A DNA stretch of 64,000 bases from Deltaproteobacteria bacterium (GCA_016218915.1 JACRCQ010000076.1:1-64000), one strand, 5' to 3'. Shown: positions 25,837 through 35,092, numbered from the stretch's first letter. Notes: generated by a model not told the origin, from the letters alone. A program made the numbers and translations.

Positions 25837-27252
25837 TCAACGGTGGCGTCCACCTCCGCCGCGGCTGTGCCCACCGCCGAACGATCGTCCCCCGGAAGGC
25901 ATCGAGGAACCCGAGCTCGGTGGACGGTACGACGGCGGTGCAGACGGTGCGTGGAACGAAGGCGAGCCGCCTCCGCGGAACGAAGATCCTCCGCTGTACG
26001 AAGGCGGCGAGTAGGAACGCGAGCTGCCATAGCTCGGGGTCGGGGATCGGTACGAGCTGCCGTACGAAGGGGACGCCCCGTAGGAAGGCGATCTGCCATA
26101 CGACGGAGCCCGATACCCCGGGACCGAGCTGGAATGCCCGGAGCTCGGTCCGTAGTACGGGCTGGGTGAGGATCGGTAGCTTGGCGAGCCCGACGATCGG
26201 AACGCAGGGCTCGCACCACGCGTTGCGTAGGTCTCGCGGCTCATGCGCGTGGGCATCCCGCTGTAGGTCGCGCGGCTCACCGAAGAGCCCGGCGTTACCG
26301 CACCAGCCCTGCTCGTCACGCCAGAGGGGGGCCTCACGAGCGCGTGCGAGGCAGCCGACGCGGGACTCGAGGGACGCGCCATGGACCAGGCCTTGGGATT
26401 GGGCGCGGCGTAGGACTTCGGAGCCTTGTCCCCAGGGATGTTGGCTTGCGCCAATGACGGGCCGCGCGTGGGAGAGGCAAAGCGATGTCCGCCGTTGCCC
26501 GAGCCCATCGAAGGATTTGCAGGCGTATAGGGGCGGGTTCGCTGCGCCGCTTCGCGCACGCCCGCTCCGGTGACCATGTGGGAATGCATGTCAGGCCCGA
26601 AGACATAGTGGCTGTGGCAGAACATGTAGGGCGCAGGCGGCACCACCCAGAGACCCACCGCAACGCCGCCACTCCAGTAGTACCAGGGCGGCATCGGCGC
26701 CCAGCCGATGTAGGAATACCCGTCGTATCCCGTGCGCCACGTCACCCACGCGTGGGCATATCGCCGCCCTGCAATCCACGCCCACCCTTGCCCAGGCAGC
26801 CAGACCCAGCGGCCGTAGTGGAACGTCACCCACCCGAACGGGTACGTCGATTCCCAGATCCAGTCGCCATCCGCAGTCAACGCCCACTGCCCGCCCGTCG
26901 AGTACGGCGCAAAGTCGGCGCCTACCACCGAAGCGTTCGGCATCCAGACCATGCCGTAGGTCGGGTCGTTGATCCACACGCCATACGGATCGAGCTCGCT
27001 CTTGAACTCCGTGAGCGCCGACGGGTCGGTGTCCTGGTAGTCCGCGTTCGTCAGCGCTGCCTGGTCGGCTGCCGAAACCTGCTCGTAGGCAGGCTCAGGT
27101 TGCGCCGGAGCAGGTGGGTCGTCGGCGCTCGCGTAGTCCGCAGGCGTCGCAGGGTCCTGGTAGGCACCCGCGCACCCGACCGTGAACATCACGACCGTCA
27201 TCCATGTGAACAGCCAGCCACGCGTCATCCATCGGACCATAGGAGAAATCAT
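25837..27252 (-). CDS. DUF6600-like lipoprotein with Ser/Tyr/Pro-rich tail
   Basis: A 471-residue lipoprotein: LFTWMTVVMFTVGC, lipobox T-V-G-C. Residues about 85-215 contain the Trp-rich DPYGVWINDPTYGMVWMPN ... YGRWVWLPGQGWAWIAGRRY pattern of DUF6600 proteins, common in delta-proteobacteria and of unknown function. The last 170 residues are low complexity, rich in P-S-Y-G-x-S and ending in Gly/Arg (GGGHSRGGGGRHR), which may bind nucleic acid or polysaccharide, or self-associate. GGGAGACGAATC precedes ATG 27252. It diverges from an OmpA-like gene. Confidence 0.78.
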   Translation of the reverse strand: MISPMVRWMTRGWLFTWMTVVMFTVGCAGAYQDPATPADYASADDPPAPAQPEPAYEQVSAADQAALTNADYQDTDPSALTEFKSELDPYGVWINDPTYGMVWMPNASVVGADFAPYSTGGQWALTADGDWIWESTYPFGWVTFHYGRWVWLPGQGWAWIAGRRYAHAWVTWRTGYDGYSYIGWAPMPPWYYWSGGVAVGLWVVPPAPYMFCHSHYVFGPDMHSHMVTGAGVREAAQRTRPYTPANPSMGSGNGGHRFASPTRGPSLAQANIPGDKAPKSYAAPNPKAWSMARPSSPASAASHALVRPPSGVTSRAGAVTPGSSVSRATYSGMPTRMSRETYATRGASPAFRSSGSPSYRSSPSPYYGPSSGHSSSVPGYRAPSYGRSPSYGASPSYGSSYRSPTPSYGSSRSYSPPSYSGGSSFRGGGSPSFHAPSAPPSYRPPSSGSSMPSGGRSFGGGHSRGGGGRHR

Positions 27253-27396
27253 GATTCGTCTCCCTGTGCCACGCCAGTCGCAACAGGTGTGCCAGAGCTG
27301 TCATTCCGCCGGCAAGTCCGACGATTGTCGCCCATGTCGGCCCATACTTCCAGGCAGGCTCGCGCCCTGCCCACTTCTGTGGGTATCCTTCGGGCC

Positions 27397-28938
27397 GTGC
27401 GACCCCTCCGGCCATCCCTGCTGACATGTCTGGCGACGATTGTCGCGTGGACCACGACCGCCTCCGCCCAGACAGCGCCTCGGTTTCAGCTGGATCCGAT
27501 CCAACCAGCCTCTCCCCAGAGTCCATTCCTCGTCGTCGAGGGGCCGGCACGCGCAGACACTTCAGGAGCTCGCCTGCTGTCCGCTGCCCTGCTCGTCGAC
27601 TACGCCCGCTCACCTCTGACCGTTCACTCGCGTCAGGCGGGAAGCCTGGAGAAGGTCGGATCCCCGGTCGAGAACTCGCTCATCGCCCACGCTGGATTGG
27701 GCCTGCAATTCACCCGTGCCTTGTCCGTGGATCTGCTCGCTCCTGTCTCCCTGCTCCAGCAGGGCAGCGATACCACGGTCGGCGATACCGTCATCCGCGC
27801 GCCCGCTTCGAGTGTGGCCCTCGGTGACGTGCGCGCTGGGATCCTGCTGCGCTCCTGGGCCCAGCCCTGGTTCGGCTACGCGCTAGGCGTTCGCACGCGG
27901 ATGCCGACCGGCAATCGCGATGCCTACATGGGCGACGGCCGCTGGCACCCCGAGCTGCTGGCCGGAGCGTTCGCTCAGATCGACCCGGCTCGCCTGGGGT
28001 GCACTGCGTTCTTCGGCCCAGGCTTCGCCGCCTCCAAGCAAGGAGACAGGCTCGCCTTCGGATGCGCTGCCGATGTGCGCGTCGCCGCTGGCGGTACGTC
28101 CGTCGGCGCCGAGTTTCTTGGGGCCGGGCTGCGCAAGGCCAATGACGCCTCGGTCGATTCGCTCTTCGAGATCTGGGCAACCGTGCGCCAGCCGTTCGGC
28201 CCGCTGACCGCCGGCCTGGCTGCAGGGCCCGGCATGGGAACCTCACCCGGGACCGCTGCGCTCCGGGCGATGGCAACCGTCAGCTGGGCACCCCAGCTGC
28301 CCGCAGACAAGGCGCCCGCGTCCGATCAGGACCTGGACAGCATTCCCGATGCTGACGACGCCTGTCCGAAGGAGGCAGGGCCGAAGTCGACGGAGCCCGG
28401 TCGAAACGGATGTCCGAATCTGGATAGTGACGGAGACGGGGTGGCGGATCACCAGGACGGATGTCCCAAGAACCCTGGCTCCAAGAGCTCGGACCCTGCG
28501 ATCTCTGGCTGTCCTGACGCGGACAACGACGGCGTGGTCGACAAGCTCGACAAGTGCCCATCGGAGCCCGCCGAGGCCAGCGGCGACAAGGATACCCTCG
28601 GCTGCCCCAAGCGCGCCCACCTGCGCGGGGACCGCTTCGTCGTCCAGCCCCCGCTCGGCCCCGAGCCCTCTGCCTCCGATGCTTCCGCGCTCCAGGAGAT
28701 CGCCTTTGCCCTGCGCGCCATGTCCTCCATCCGCCGCGTCGACGTCGAGGTGGTGCTGCAGGGCTCCGATACCGACGAGGAGCTGGCCGATCGCGCCGTC
28801 GAACGCGCTGCCCAGCTCGTCAAGCAGCTCATCGATCTCGGGGTCGACCGCCGCCGCCTCACGCCCGTCGGCGCGGTCTCCTCCAACCCCGCGAAGATCA
28901 ACTTCACCGTCACGGACAAGGCGCCTGCGCCCAAGTGA
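27397..28938 (+). CDS. Outer-membrane OmpA-like protein with TSP3 repeats
   Basis: A 513-residue exported protein; signal RPSLLTCLATIVAWTTTASA. An N-terminal beta-barrel-like domain (residues 30-300, for example VALGDVRAGILLRSWAQPWFGYALGVRTRMPTGNRDAY) is followed by thrombospondin type 3 calcium-binding repeats (DLDSIPDADDACPKE, DSDGDGVADHQDGCPKN, DADNDGVVDKLDKCPSE). The C-terminus is OmpA-like (ALRAMSSIRRVDVEVVLQGSDTDEELADRAVERA), but the peptidoglycan-binding N-x-x-L-S-x-x-R-A core is degenerate, so wall anchoring is doubtful. GTG 27397 is the likely start. The next gene follows by 4 nt, forming an operon. Confidence 0.8.
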   Translation: MRPLRPSLLTCLATIVAWTTTASAQTAPRFQLDPIQPASPQSPFLVVEGPARADTSGARLLSAALLVDYARSPLTVHSRQAGSLEKVGSPVENSLIAHAGLGLQFTRALSVDLLAPVSLLQQGSDTTVGDTVIRAPASSVALGDVRAGILLRSWAQPWFGYALGVRTRMPTGNRDAYMGDGRWHPELLAGAFAQIDPARLGCTAFFGPGFAASKQGDRLAFGCAADVRVAAGGTSVGAEFLGAGLRKANDASVDSLFEIWATVRQPFGPLTAGLAAGPGMGTSPGTAALRAMATVSWAPQLPADKAPASDQDLDSIPDADDACPKEAGPKSTEPGRNGCPNLDSDGDGVADHQDGCPKNPGSKSSDPAISGCPDADNDGVVDKLDKCPSEPAEASGDKDTLGCPKRAHLRGDRFVVQPPLGPEPSASDASALQEIAFALRAMSSIRRVDVEVVLQGSDTDEELADRAVERAAQLVKQLIDLGVDRRRLTPVGAVSSNPAKINFTVTDKAPAPK

Positions 28939-28942
28939 TGCG

Positions 28943-30358
28943 GTGACCCACGCGCTCGCACCCTGCTTTGCACTGACGCTCGCGGCCATCTCTGCGTCGT
29001 GCCGTTCCACGCAGACCCTGCCCCCAGCCGGCGAACCCGGCGCTCCGACCCCCGGCTGCCGGATCGTGCTCCCCGCATTCGAGCCCGAGCCAGGCCAGCC
29101 CCCGGACGCACTCGACGCATCGCGCGGCGACGAGCTGCATCGCTCGCAGATCGGCGCCACGATCCTGGTCAGCCTCTCTGCAATCGCTTCGCGCATCGCC
29201 TCCGAAGTCCCACCGCAGGCAGCCGCAAGCCGCGTCAACGTCGGCGCCGCTGGGCTGCTCACCTACACTGCACGGCGTACGCCGTTCACCGCGTCGCTCC
29301 GAGGCCAGCGTCTGCACTTCACCAGCCAGATCAACGCGACCGCCGAGGTGTGCAAGCCGCTCGGTCCCCTCGGCTGCGTCGTGTACGCGGAATGCCAGCC
29401 CGCCGCCGTCGCCGATGCCTCCCTGGGCCTGGAGCCCGCCACCGATTGGTCCCTGGGCCCTTCCAGGGTCGTGGTCGCGATGACCCGCTCCTGCACGCTC
29501 GGGCCCATCGACGCCACCTCCATGATCCAGCGAGGCGCCAACCAGCAAGCAGCAGCCCTGCGCGCGAAGATCGATGCCTCCCTGCCGTCGCTCCTGCGCC
29601 CCGCCACCGCCATCTGGAGAGCTGCAAGGCTCGACGCTGAGCTCGGCGCGCAGCACCTCCGATTCGATCCCGATCAGATGACCGTCGGAACGCCCGTGAT
29701 CCAGGGCGACATCGCCTCGATCCCCGTCGTGGTCCGCGGCGCGGCGGTCCCGGGTTCAGCCGCGGCCGCGCTGGCTTCTCCTCCGAATCCGCCTCCCCCC
29801 CGGTCCGATCCCAAGTCCGCTGCCGGCATCGTCGTGCGCGCTCCCCTGCTGCTCGACTCCCGCTCCCTGTCGCAGAGCCTCGTGCAGAACCTCACGCCCT
29901 TGGCGATTTCCGCGGGCAGCGCGAGAGCAGCGCCGGTCACTGTCGAAGCCCATCCCATGAGCGATGGGCTCCGCTTCGAGCTGCAGCTCGGCGGTGACGT
30001 CTGCGGCAGGATCCCGTTCATCGCAACGCCCGCTCTGGATCGCGAGCGAGGTGCAGTGCGTCTCGACGACGTCAAGGTCATGCTGTCCGCCCGGAGCCCG
30101 CTCACCCGCGCCTTGCCCGATCTCGATCAGCGTCAGCTCGAGCTCGCCATCCAGCAGCGCGTGTCGATCCCCATTCCGACGAAAGCAGAGGCCGTCGCCG
30201 AGCTGCTGGGACGCTCCACCGACAAGATCCGTCCGGACGGCGCCGCCACGGTCGAGCTCGGCAAGCCCGCAGCCACCTTCGAGGGCATCACGCTCGCGCC
30301 GCAGGGCATCTTCGTCTGGGCGACAGTCCGTCAGGACGCTCGCATCGAGGTTCGCTGA
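28943..30358 (+). CDS. DUF4403-like lipoprotein
   Basis: A 471-residue lipoprotein: THALAPCFALTLAAISAS before the lipidated Cys (lipobox S-A-S-C). The domain pattern fits DUF4403, which typically binds lipid-like ligands in a tubular fold: an N-terminal half with ATILVSLSAIASRIASEVP and RLHFTSQINATAEVCKPLGPLG, and a C-terminal half ending LAPQGIFVWATVRQDARIEVR. GTG 28943 lies 4 nt after the preceding stop, so it is translated with the OmpA-like gene. I infer a role in envelope lipid or outer-membrane homeostasis only from the family and location. Confidence 0.7.
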   Translation: MTHALAPCFALTLAAISASCRSTQTLPPAGEPGAPTPGCRIVLPAFEPEPGQPPDALDASRGDELHRSQIGATILVSLSAIASRIASEVPPQAAASRVNVGAAGLLTYTARRTPFTASLRGQRLHFTSQINATAEVCKPLGPLGCVVYAECQPAAVADASLGLEPATDWSLGPSRVVVAMTRSCTLGPIDATSMIQRGANQQAAALRAKIDASLPSLLRPATAIWRAARLDAELGAQHLRFDPDQMTVGTPVIQGDIASIPVVVRGAAVPGSAAAALASPPNPPPPRSDPKSAAGIVVRAPLLLDSRSLSQSLVQNLTPLAISAGSARAAPVTVEAHPMSDGLRFELQLGGDVCGRIPFIATPALDRERGAVRLDDVKVMLSARSPLTRALPDLDQRQLELAIQQRVSIPIPTKAEAVAELLGRSTDKIRPDGAATVELGKPAATFEGITLAPQGIFVWATVRQDARIEVR

Positions 30359-30373
30359 CTGCTGCCCGTCCCG

Positions 30374-30553
30374 TCATCCGGATCGGTAGTCGATCGTCGC
30401 GTTGAGCGACTGCTGCATCTCGTCGTAGCGGCGGTCGAGCTCCTCCAGGAGCTCGTCATGCTCCTGCTGCGTGATCGCCTTGGAGAGCAAGCGAAACGAA
30501 AGCGCTTCCCGCTCCCGGTCGTACCAGGCATCGTGGTCGAAGTTGTACGTCAT
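30374..30553 (-). CDS. Small acidic helical protein, 59 residues
   Basis: A short minus-strand frame encodes MTYNFDHDAWYDREREALSF, continues KAITQQEHDELLEELDRRYDEM and ends TIDYRSG. The charged heptad-like pattern predicts a helical hairpin. It starts 24 nt after the EamA transporter stop on the same strand. Its codon choice (G/C third positions) matches the neighbours, supporting real coding. The family is not recognised and there is no clear ribosome-binding site. Confidence 0.6.
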   Translation of the reverse strand: MTYNFDHDAWYDREREALSFRLLSKAITQQEHDELLEELDRRYDEMQQSLNATIDYRSG

Positions 30554-30577
30554 CGCCGGCCCAGGCGTGGTAGCGCG

Positions 30578-31465
30578 CTATCGCCACGCGAGCAATCCGA
30601 CGCCTGCCACTGCGAGGATGGTTCCTGCCACGCCCCGGAGCGACGCTCGCTCGATCTTGAACGCGTGTGCAATCGGCAGCACGAACACAGGGCTGGTGGC
30701 CAGCAGCGTGGAGGCCACGCCCACCGACCGGCTCCTGGCAAGCGCCACGAGCGACAGGAACACCCCCACGCAGGTTCCGATCAAGGCCGCTCCCGCAACC
30801 TTCATCCACGTCCGCTCCCGTCCCAGCTCGGACAGCCATCCCTTGCTCTGGCCGCTGCCCCAGCCCAAGACCGCCATTCCCGCCAGCCCCACCGCGAGCC
30901 GCACGACCGACGCTCCCAGCGGATCCATGCCTTGCTTCATGCCCATGCGCGCCAGGATCGCGCCCACGGCCTGGCAGAGCGCTGCGAGCGCTGCCAGGGC
31001 CACCCCGCGCACCAGCATCGCGCGCGAAAGCTCCCCACCGTTGCGGCGATAGATCACCATGCCGATGCCTGCCAGCGTGACCACGATCCCCGCGGCGTCG
31101 CGCGCGGTCAGCGGCTCGTCCATGCCCAGCCCGATCAGCGTTGCGATCACCGGTGCGCCGGAGAGCATCAGCAACGCGCGGGGCGCTCCAATCGCCCTGA
31201 TCGCGCCGAAGTAGGCGGTGTCGCCTACCGCGAGCCCGATCAGTCCGCTGATCGCAAGCAGCGCCATCTCCCTTGCGCGGGTGCCGGCCGGCCAGGCGCT
31301 GCCCATCCACAGCGCTCGCGCCGTTGCGAGCACGACCACGCCGGTGAGCAGCTTGCCCGCGTTCATGGCTGCAGCGCTCGCCCGCTTGCCGATGAACCCG
31401 TAGAGCAGCGACCCGATCGCCCAGGCGAGGGCCGCCACGATCGCGCTGATCTCTCCGATGGGCAT
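30578..31465 (-). CDS. EamA/DMT-family membrane transporter
   Basis: A 295-residue inner-membrane protein with about ten helices and the internal duplication of EamA (DUF6) drug/metabolite transporters: IVAALAWAIGSLLYGFIGKR at the start and GVAGTILAVAGVGLLAWR at the end, with the conserved LLMLSGAPVIATLIGLGMDEPLTARD between helices. The substrate cannot be read from the sequence. ATG 31465 overlaps the stop of the upstream gene (TGATG), so the two are coupled. Confidence 0.88.
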   Translation of the reverse strand: MPIGEISAIVAALAWAIGSLLYGFIGKRASAAAMNAGKLLTGVVVLATARALWMGSAWPAGTRAREMALLAISGLIGLAVGDTAYFGAIRAIGAPRALLMLSGAPVIATLIGLGMDEPLTARDAAGIVVTLAGIGMVIYRRNGGELSRAMLVRGVALAALAALCQAVGAILARMGMKQGMDPLGASVVRLAVGLAGMAVLGWGSGQSKGWLSELGRERTWMKVAGAALIGTCVGVFLSLVALARSRSVGVASTLLATSPVFVLPIAHAFKIERASLRGVAGTILAVAGVGLLAWR

Positions 31466-32058
31466 CAACGAGGCGACGTCAGCGTGAACCAGGCATCCTG
31501 CTTCACTCCCAGCTTGTACGCCGACCCGACCACCACGCCGCGCGCCACGCGCCGCACGAAGTCGTGCATCCGGCTGTATACAAATCTGGATATCAGCTGG
31601 TCGTTGGTGACGTATCTCGGCCAGCCCGCAGGCTCGAACGGCGGCGGCTCCGTGTAGTCGAACAGCAGCTCTCCCGGGTGCTCTTCGTCCGCCAGCTTCA
31701 CCGTGAAGTACCCGGGGCCCGTGGCCGCCGACGCCGCAAACGCATTGTGTCCAAAGACGATGCCGTCGGCCGTCCGCGTGAACCGCTTCTGGAACTTCGA
31801 GAACGCCGGCAGCGAGTTGCGACCTTCGAACGCCACCGTCGCACCCGCAGGCGTCGAATCCGCCACCAGATCGCTCAACGCCAGCGCCGCAGTCCCCTTC
31901 GCGAGATCGTAGAGCACGCCAACCAGACGTCCGCGCAGCGATCGCACCTCCTCGACCCTGCGCGCCGCCGGAAGCTCATCCAGATACGCTCCGATCTCTG
32001 CAATGGGCGCTGCGCCTTGCACCATCGCTCGAAACCTGCTGCTGGCCCTGATCAACAT
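31465..32058 (-). CDS. Conserved-type hypothetical protein
   Basis: A 197-residue soluble protein starting MLIRASSRFRAMVQGAAPIA. It has no signal peptide or membrane helix. Recognisable texture: YLDELPAARRVEEVRSLRGRLVGVLYDLA, FEGRNSLPAFSKFQKRF, and a C-terminal DFVRRVARGVVVGSAYKLGVKQ. I do not recognise a family. ATG 32058 is preferred to an upstream GTG/ATG because TATGCT lies 6 nt before it. Translationally coupled to the EamA transporter downstream, so a role related to that transport step is possible. Confidence 0.65.
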   Translation of the reverse strand: MLIRASSRFRAMVQGAAPIAEIGAYLDELPAARRVEEVRSLRGRLVGVLYDLAKGTAALALSDLVADSTPAGATVAFEGRNSLPAFSKFQKRFTRTADGIVFGHNAFAASAATGPGYFTVKLADEEHPGELLFDYTEPPPFEPAGWPRYVTNDQLISRFVYSRMHDFVRRVARGVVVGSAYKLGVKQDAWFTLTSPR

Positions 32059-32064
32059 GTCCGG

Positions 32065-32070
32065 AGCATA
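32065..32070 (-). promoter_or_regulatory. -10-like TATGCT, start-proximal
   Basis: TATGCT on the minus strand lies 6 nt before ATG 32058 of the hypothetical protein. Confidence 0.45.
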
Positions 32071-32151
32071 GCCACATCGAGCTTCTGCGCACAGCCGGCT
32101 GCTCGAGGCATCCCTCACGATCCATCGCTTCCAGCGTTTCCGCCGCCCCGG

Positions 32152-32799
32152 TCAGTTCATGTCCTCGTGCTGGCCGCTCGCCTTGGACGGCCGCGCCTCG
32201 TCCATCCTCCCACCGAACGTCAGCCCGAACGGAAGCGCCGCGATCGCCAGTCCCAGCGTCGCCCACATCCCGATGCCGAAGTGGAACGCAAAGGGGAAGT
32301 GAAGGTTCTGCGGCGGACGCGGCGGCGCCACCATGAGCACGATCGTGCTCAGCAGCGGGATCGCGCAGAACAGCGCGGTCACCACCCGCGCACCACGCAT
32401 CCCGACGATCGATCGACGCGCCATCAGGATGGGCACGAGCATTCCCCAGCTCACCACGCACGCCCACATCCACACCAGCCGGCGCGCAAGCTCGAAGCCG
32501 GTGAAGTCGAAGCGGTCCGGCGCTGTCTCGTGGATCCACGGGAGAAAGAAGAACGCCACCCCGGCGACCGCAGCGATCAGCAGCGGCAACCGTCCCCGAC
32601 GCCAGTACAGCAGCGGCAGCGTCTCCCACCCGGGCTTCTCCGGAAAGTCATCCTCCAGCTTCGCCTCATACGATGGAGGCAGCTTTGCGATGTCGGACAA
32701 GCCCAGGCCGCACGACGGGCACACGTCCGCCTCGCCAGCCTTGAACATCTCCCTGCAGAACGGGCATGCAACGAGGTTCGCCACGATGAGCGACAGCAT
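32152..32799 (-). CDS. Zinc-ribbon membrane protein
   Basis: A 215-residue protein. An N-terminal zinc ribbon (ACPFCREMFKAGEADVCPSC, pattern C-x2-C-x12-C-x2-C) is followed by an acidic linker and four predicted membrane helices (LPLLIAAVAGVAFFFLPW, LVWMWACVVSWGMLVPIL, VVTALFCAIPLLSTIVLMV, IGMWATLGLAIAALPFGL). The family is unknown; a second protein of the same architecture lies at 43352-43882. ATG 32799 was chosen just before the ribbon; an ATG at 32829 is possible. It diverges from rnc. Confidence 0.7.
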   Translation of the reverse strand: MLSLIVANLVACPFCREMFKAGEADVCPSCGLGLSDIAKLPPSYEAKLEDDFPEKPGWETLPLLYWRRGRLPLLIAAVAGVAFFFLPWIHETAPDRFDFTGFELARRLVWMWACVVSWGMLVPILMARRSIVGMRGARVVTALFCAIPLLSTIVLMVAPPRPPQNLHFPFAFHFGIGMWATLGLAIAALPFGLTFGGRMDEARPSKASGQHEDMN

Positions 32800-32948
32800 A
32801 GCGACGGAGCTTGCCCTGGGCCAATGCACCTTGCGAGGAACGGGCCTGCGGACGGCATTCCAGGGCTCGATCGCGGTCTGGCTGGCAACCGACGCGCCCT
32901 GGATCCAAGATGCCAGGCCAGGCTTGTAGCCCGACGCGCCCGACCATC

Positions 32949-33647
32949 ATGGCAACGATCCCTCCAGCCTCGGAACTGCTCCGCACGCTCGGCCTCGATC
33001 GCGAGCCGCCCCACTTGCAGGAGGCGCTCACGCACGCCAGCTACGTCAACGAGCACCCTGGCGCGAGCGACTACGAACGTCTCGAATTCCTGGGCGATTC
33101 GGTGCTCGGGCTGTGCGTAAGCGAGCTTCTGCTGCAGCACATGCCCCGGGCCAGCGAAGGACGGCTCACGCGTATGCGCGCTGCCCTCGTCAACACCGAA
33201 GCCCTCGCGGCCTTCGCCCGCTCCGTCGAGCTCGCCCGCTACGTGCGCCTCGGAAGGGGCGCCATCGCGGACGCCGTCCAATCCAAGGTGCTGGCCGACG
33301 TCGTGGAAGCCCTCGTCGCTGCGGTCTGGCTCGATGGCGGGCTCGACGCCGCCCGCGCCTTCACCGCGCGGATCGTGGGCGACGTTCCCCACAAAGCTGC
33401 CCGCCTCGCTGCCCGCGACCCGAAGAGCCGCCTGCAGGAGATCGTGCAGCAGGCCGGAAGCAGCGCCCCGGTGTATCGTACCGTGGCTGTCGAAGGACCC
33501 GACCACGATCGGTGGTTCGAGGTCGAAGTGCAGATCGACGATGCACCGCGCGGCAGAGGCCGTGGCCGTACCAAGAAACAGGCGGAGCGCGAAGCTGCAA
33601 GGTCCGTCCTCGAGCTCGACCCCGCAGTGCCGGAGGATCCAAGATGA
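32949..33647 (+). CDS. rnc: Ribonuclease III
   Basis: Cleaves double-stranded RNA in rRNA and mRNA processing. The 232-residue protein carries the RNase III signature YERLEFLGDSVLG, the second catalytic pair in VLADVVEALVAAVWLDGG, and a C-terminal dsRNA-binding domain (DPKSRLQEIVQQAG ... GRGRTKKQAEREAARSVLE). ATG 32949 matches the family N-terminus. Its stop overlaps the next gene start as ATGA, so a small exported protein is co-translated. No lepB or era neighbour is present, unlike the classical rnc operon. Confidence 0.94.
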   Translation: MATIPPASELLRTLGLDREPPHLQEALTHASYVNEHPGASDYERLEFLGDSVLGLCVSELLLQHMPRASEGRLTRMRAALVNTEALAAFARSVELARYVRLGRGAIADAVQSKVLADVVEALVAAVWLDGGLDAARAFTARIVGDVPHKAARLAARDPKSRLQEIVQQAGSSAPVYRTVAVEGPDHDRWFEVEVQIDDAPRGRGRGRTKKQAEREAARSVLELDPAVPEDPR

Positions 33648-34168
33648 AACGTCTGGTGCTCCTTCTCACCTTCGCCCTCGCCACCCTCTTCGCGTCGCCA
33701 GCCCTCGCAGGCCCGTACATGAACACGGCCGCGATGCTCCTTCGCGAAGGCTTCCAGTCCGTCGAGTTCGTGCGCTCCAACCTCGGCGACCGGGAGCTCG
33801 CTCGCGTGGCGCACACCATCGCAGAAGCACGCATGGACGCGGCTGCACACCTGACGATCCCCAAGGAGGTCGACAAGGCGCACCCGCACTTCCTGCTCGC
33901 GCTTGCCAGCCTGGAGCGCGCCACAGAGGCTGCCAGCCGCGGCGACGTCTCCGGTTGCCTGCGCAACATCGAGACCGCGCGAGGAGAATCGCGCACGTTT
34001 CGTGCCCTGCTCGAGCAGCAGCAGCTCAAGCTCCCTGCCGTGCGCGAGTGCTCCTTGTCGCGTCCAGAGCCCGACGGCGCCCGCTCAGCGCAGGCCGCGC
34101 GGAGTGTTCTCCGGAGCGTTAGCGCCCGGCTTTCGGTAGATTCGGCCCGGCTTGCCTCGCGGCCCTAG
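33644..34168 (+). CDS. Small exported helical protein
   Basis: A 174-residue protein with signal peptide MKRLVLLLTFALATLFASP and cleavage after ALA. The mature part is helical (AAMLLREGFQSVEFVRSNLGDRELARVAHTIAEARMDAAAHLTIP, LALASLERATEAASRG), compatible with a four-helix bundle; no heme or metal motif is seen. The start overlaps the rnc stop by 4 nt. The last 84 bases overlap the 3' end of the convergent parvulin gene, so the C-terminus (RSVLRSVSARLSVDSARL) is antisense to coding sequence and may be recently extended. Function unknown. Confidence 0.65.
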   Translation: MKRLVLLLTFALATLFASPALAGPYMNTAAMLLREGFQSVEFVRSNLGDRELARVAHTIAEARMDAAAHLTIPKEVDKAHPHFLLALASLERATEAASRGDVSGCLRNIETARGESRTFRALLEQQQLKLPAVRECSLSRPEPDGARSAQAARSVLRSVSARLSVDSARLASRP

Positions 34169-35092
34169 CTGGCCCGTGGAGGTCACCTCGAGCAGATCGA
34201 GCACCGACGTGTTCACGTTCTTGACGTCGCGTTCGCGCAGCGACGCAATCAGCTTGTCCTGGCTTCCCACGGACCGTTCGTGCGCCAGGATCCGCCGGAT
34301 GTTTTGCTCCTCCTGCTTGAGAGGACGGTGCACCTCAGGAACGCTCGATCGGCGCCACACCACGGCCCATCCAGCGCCCTCTGCGACCGGATGATCGATC
34401 AGCTCGCCGTCCTTTGCCGCCTTGACCGCGTTGACCACCGAAGGATCCACCCGGATCTTGCCGTCGGAGCTGTCGCCCGATTCGGTCACGAACCCGAGAT
34501 TGCCACCCCGTTGGTTGGTCGCCTTGTCGAGCGAGCGTGCGCGCGCCAGCTCGTTCCAGGTCTTCGGCGTCGGGTCCTTGCGTGCCTCTGCGAGCACGGA
34601 TGCTGCTTCGTCCTTCGACGCAAGCAGGATGCGCCAGATCGCGTAGCGCGGAGGCGAGTCGAACTGCGCCCGGTGCGCTGCGTAGTAGGCTGCGACGTCG
34701 GCGTCGCTCACCGGTGTCTGCGCTTCGCCCTTCTCCTTGACCTCGCGCAGCGTCGCGCTCTTGAGCACGTCCCTCATGCGCGTGCGCGTGTCGATCTCGT
34801 TGTCCATCCCCTTTGCCAACGCGCCCTGCGCGTACAGGTACTCCGGGATCAAGACCTTCTCGAGGAACCCGCGCCGGATCTCCGCAGGTGTCTGCCCGTA
34901 GGTCGACAGCTGGAAGCGCGGGAGCTTGGCAAGGCGCCGCTCGAACTCGCCCACCGTGATCGCATTGTTTCCCACCCGCGCAACGACCTGGTTCGGATCC
35001 CGATCCGGTTGCGCTTGCGCAGTCCGTGCGTCGATCAGCGCTGTCGTGATGAGAAAGGCTGCTGCGCCCAGGGAGAAAGCACGCTTGGTCAT
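34085..35092 (-). CDS. SurA/PpiC-type peptidyl-prolyl isomerase
   Basis: A 335-residue periplasmic foldase. The signal peptide is MTKRAFSLGAAAFLITTALI; a SurA N-terminal-like chaperone part follows (VVARVGNNAITVGEFERRLAKLP ... GFLEKVLIPEYLYAQGALAKG), then a parvulin domain (YAIWRILLASKDEAASVLAEARKDP ... NQRGGNLGFVTESGD ... GELIDHPVAEGAGWAVVWR). It probably helps outer-membrane or secreted proteins fold. ATG 35092 was chosen for the signal peptide; longer upstream frames lack support. The 3' end overlaps the convergent gene by 84 nt. Confidence 0.85.
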   Translation of the reverse strand: MTKRAFSLGAAAFLITTALIDARTAQAQPDRDPNQVVARVGNNAITVGEFERRLAKLPRFQLSTYGQTPAEIRRGFLEKVLIPEYLYAQGALAKGMDNEIDTRTRMRDVLKSATLREVKEKGEAQTPVSDADVAAYYAAHRAQFDSPPRYAIWRILLASKDEAASVLAEARKDPTPKTWNELARARSLDKATNQRGGNLGFVTESGDSSDGKIRVDPSVVNAVKAAKDGELIDHPVAEGAGWAVVWRRSSVPEVHRPLKQEEQNIRRILAHERSVGSQDKLIASLRERDVKNVNTSVLDLLEVTSTGQLGPRGKPGRIYRKPGANAPENTPRGLR

